NCBI GenBank assembly: GCA_031550915.1
Contig: JAVBOF010000060.1
Coordinates: forward strand, 1-5,002
Origin: JAVBOF01 sp031550915
GTDB taxonomy: Bacteria > Bacillota > Clostridia > Christensenellales > MGBC116941
DNA: 5,002 nt
Direction: 5' to 3'
A model generated the notes under the pieces. The model was not told where the DNA came from. It saw only the letters and a program-made list of their open reading frames with translations, and made no database searches. This document shows positions 4,903 through 5,002 of this stretch, in pieces. A program made the translations under genes and the position numbers. Each line of letters begins with the position of its first letter. Positions within the stretch are counted from its first letter, which is position 1.

Positions 4903-5002
4903 AATGGAAACCTGTTCGCGTAGATCAGAACCGAAATAAGGTCCATGTTTTAAGCGTGGACGCGGGATATACGATCGATTTTGATAAACTGGATGATTTA
5001 CC
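4878..5002 (+). other. Open reading frame running off the window end, possible partial or frameshifted gene
   Basis: In the frame one base behind the preceding gene, the sequence is open from just after a TGA at 4875-4877 to the last base. It encodes about 41 residues, including KPVRVDQNRNKVHV and LSVDAGYTIDFDKLDDL, which read like real protein. It has no ATG and no ribosome binding site; GTG 4956 is the only plausible internal start and lacks a good RBS. It overlaps the end of the 4414 gene. It could be the displaced C-terminal part of that gene, a remnant, or chance. Too little is visible to decide. Confidence 0.25.

Noticed and set aside
1..5002. CRISPR array, toxin-antitoxin pair, phage or defence cassette
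   Set aside because: No regularly spaced repeats, no paired small overlapping genes and no recognisable defence or phage domains were found on either strand.

Overview
The window looks like a chromosomal stretch from a low-to-moderate GC Gram-positive bacterium, most likely a Firmicute (Clostridia or Bacilli). The reasons are strong AGGAGG-type ribosome binding sites, sigma-A-like promoters with TATAAT boxes (several with an extended TGn), a tRNA-Ser with an encoded CCA that closely follows the Bacillus-type sequence, and hairpin-plus-T-run terminators. I cannot name the species. All supported genes lie on the + strand, but they look like a series of separate transcription units rather than one operon.

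Layout, left to right. (1) 18-446: a small protein with two membrane segments and an acidic outer loop, not recognised, possibly running in from upstream of the window. (2) 563-1355: a self-contained aquaporin unit with a near-consensus promoter, strong RBS, an AqpZ-type water channel with both NPA motifs and the water-type selectivity residues, and a GC-rich terminator. (3) 1432-2061: an unrecognised protein with about seven membrane segments, starting at an internal ATG with its own RBS. (4) 2076-2317: a tRNA-Ser(GCU) unit with extended -10 promoter, short leader, 94-nt tRNA and terminator. (5) 2343-2736: a 107-residue protein resembling the dimeric alpha-beta barrel (ABM-like) fold, preceded by two small dyads that could be an operator. 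(6) 2782-4366: an apparently complete IS1182-family insertion sequence with inverted ends, intact 477-residue DDE transposase, its own extended -10 promoter and a likely terminator at the right end, flanked by the direct repeat AAGC. (7) 4414-4902: a membrane-anchored extracytoplasmic protein of unknown function. (8) 4878-5002: an open frame running off the end, status unclear.

The most interesting part is the insertion site. With the IS and one AAGC removed, the flanks join into an imperfect palindrome (AATAACTAC...GTAGTTATT with inner GTTATA...TATAAT arms), and the IS sits in its loop. The right inverted repeat also carries TTTACA exactly 17 bp before a perfect TATAAT in the flank, directly upstream of the gene at 4414. 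The insertion therefore seems to have split a regulatory-looking dyad and built a hybrid promoter for the neighbouring gene. I see no CRISPR array, toxin-antitoxin pair, phage module or clear multi-gene novel system. The genes show no obvious shared pathway; the only common theme is that three or four of them encode membrane proteins.
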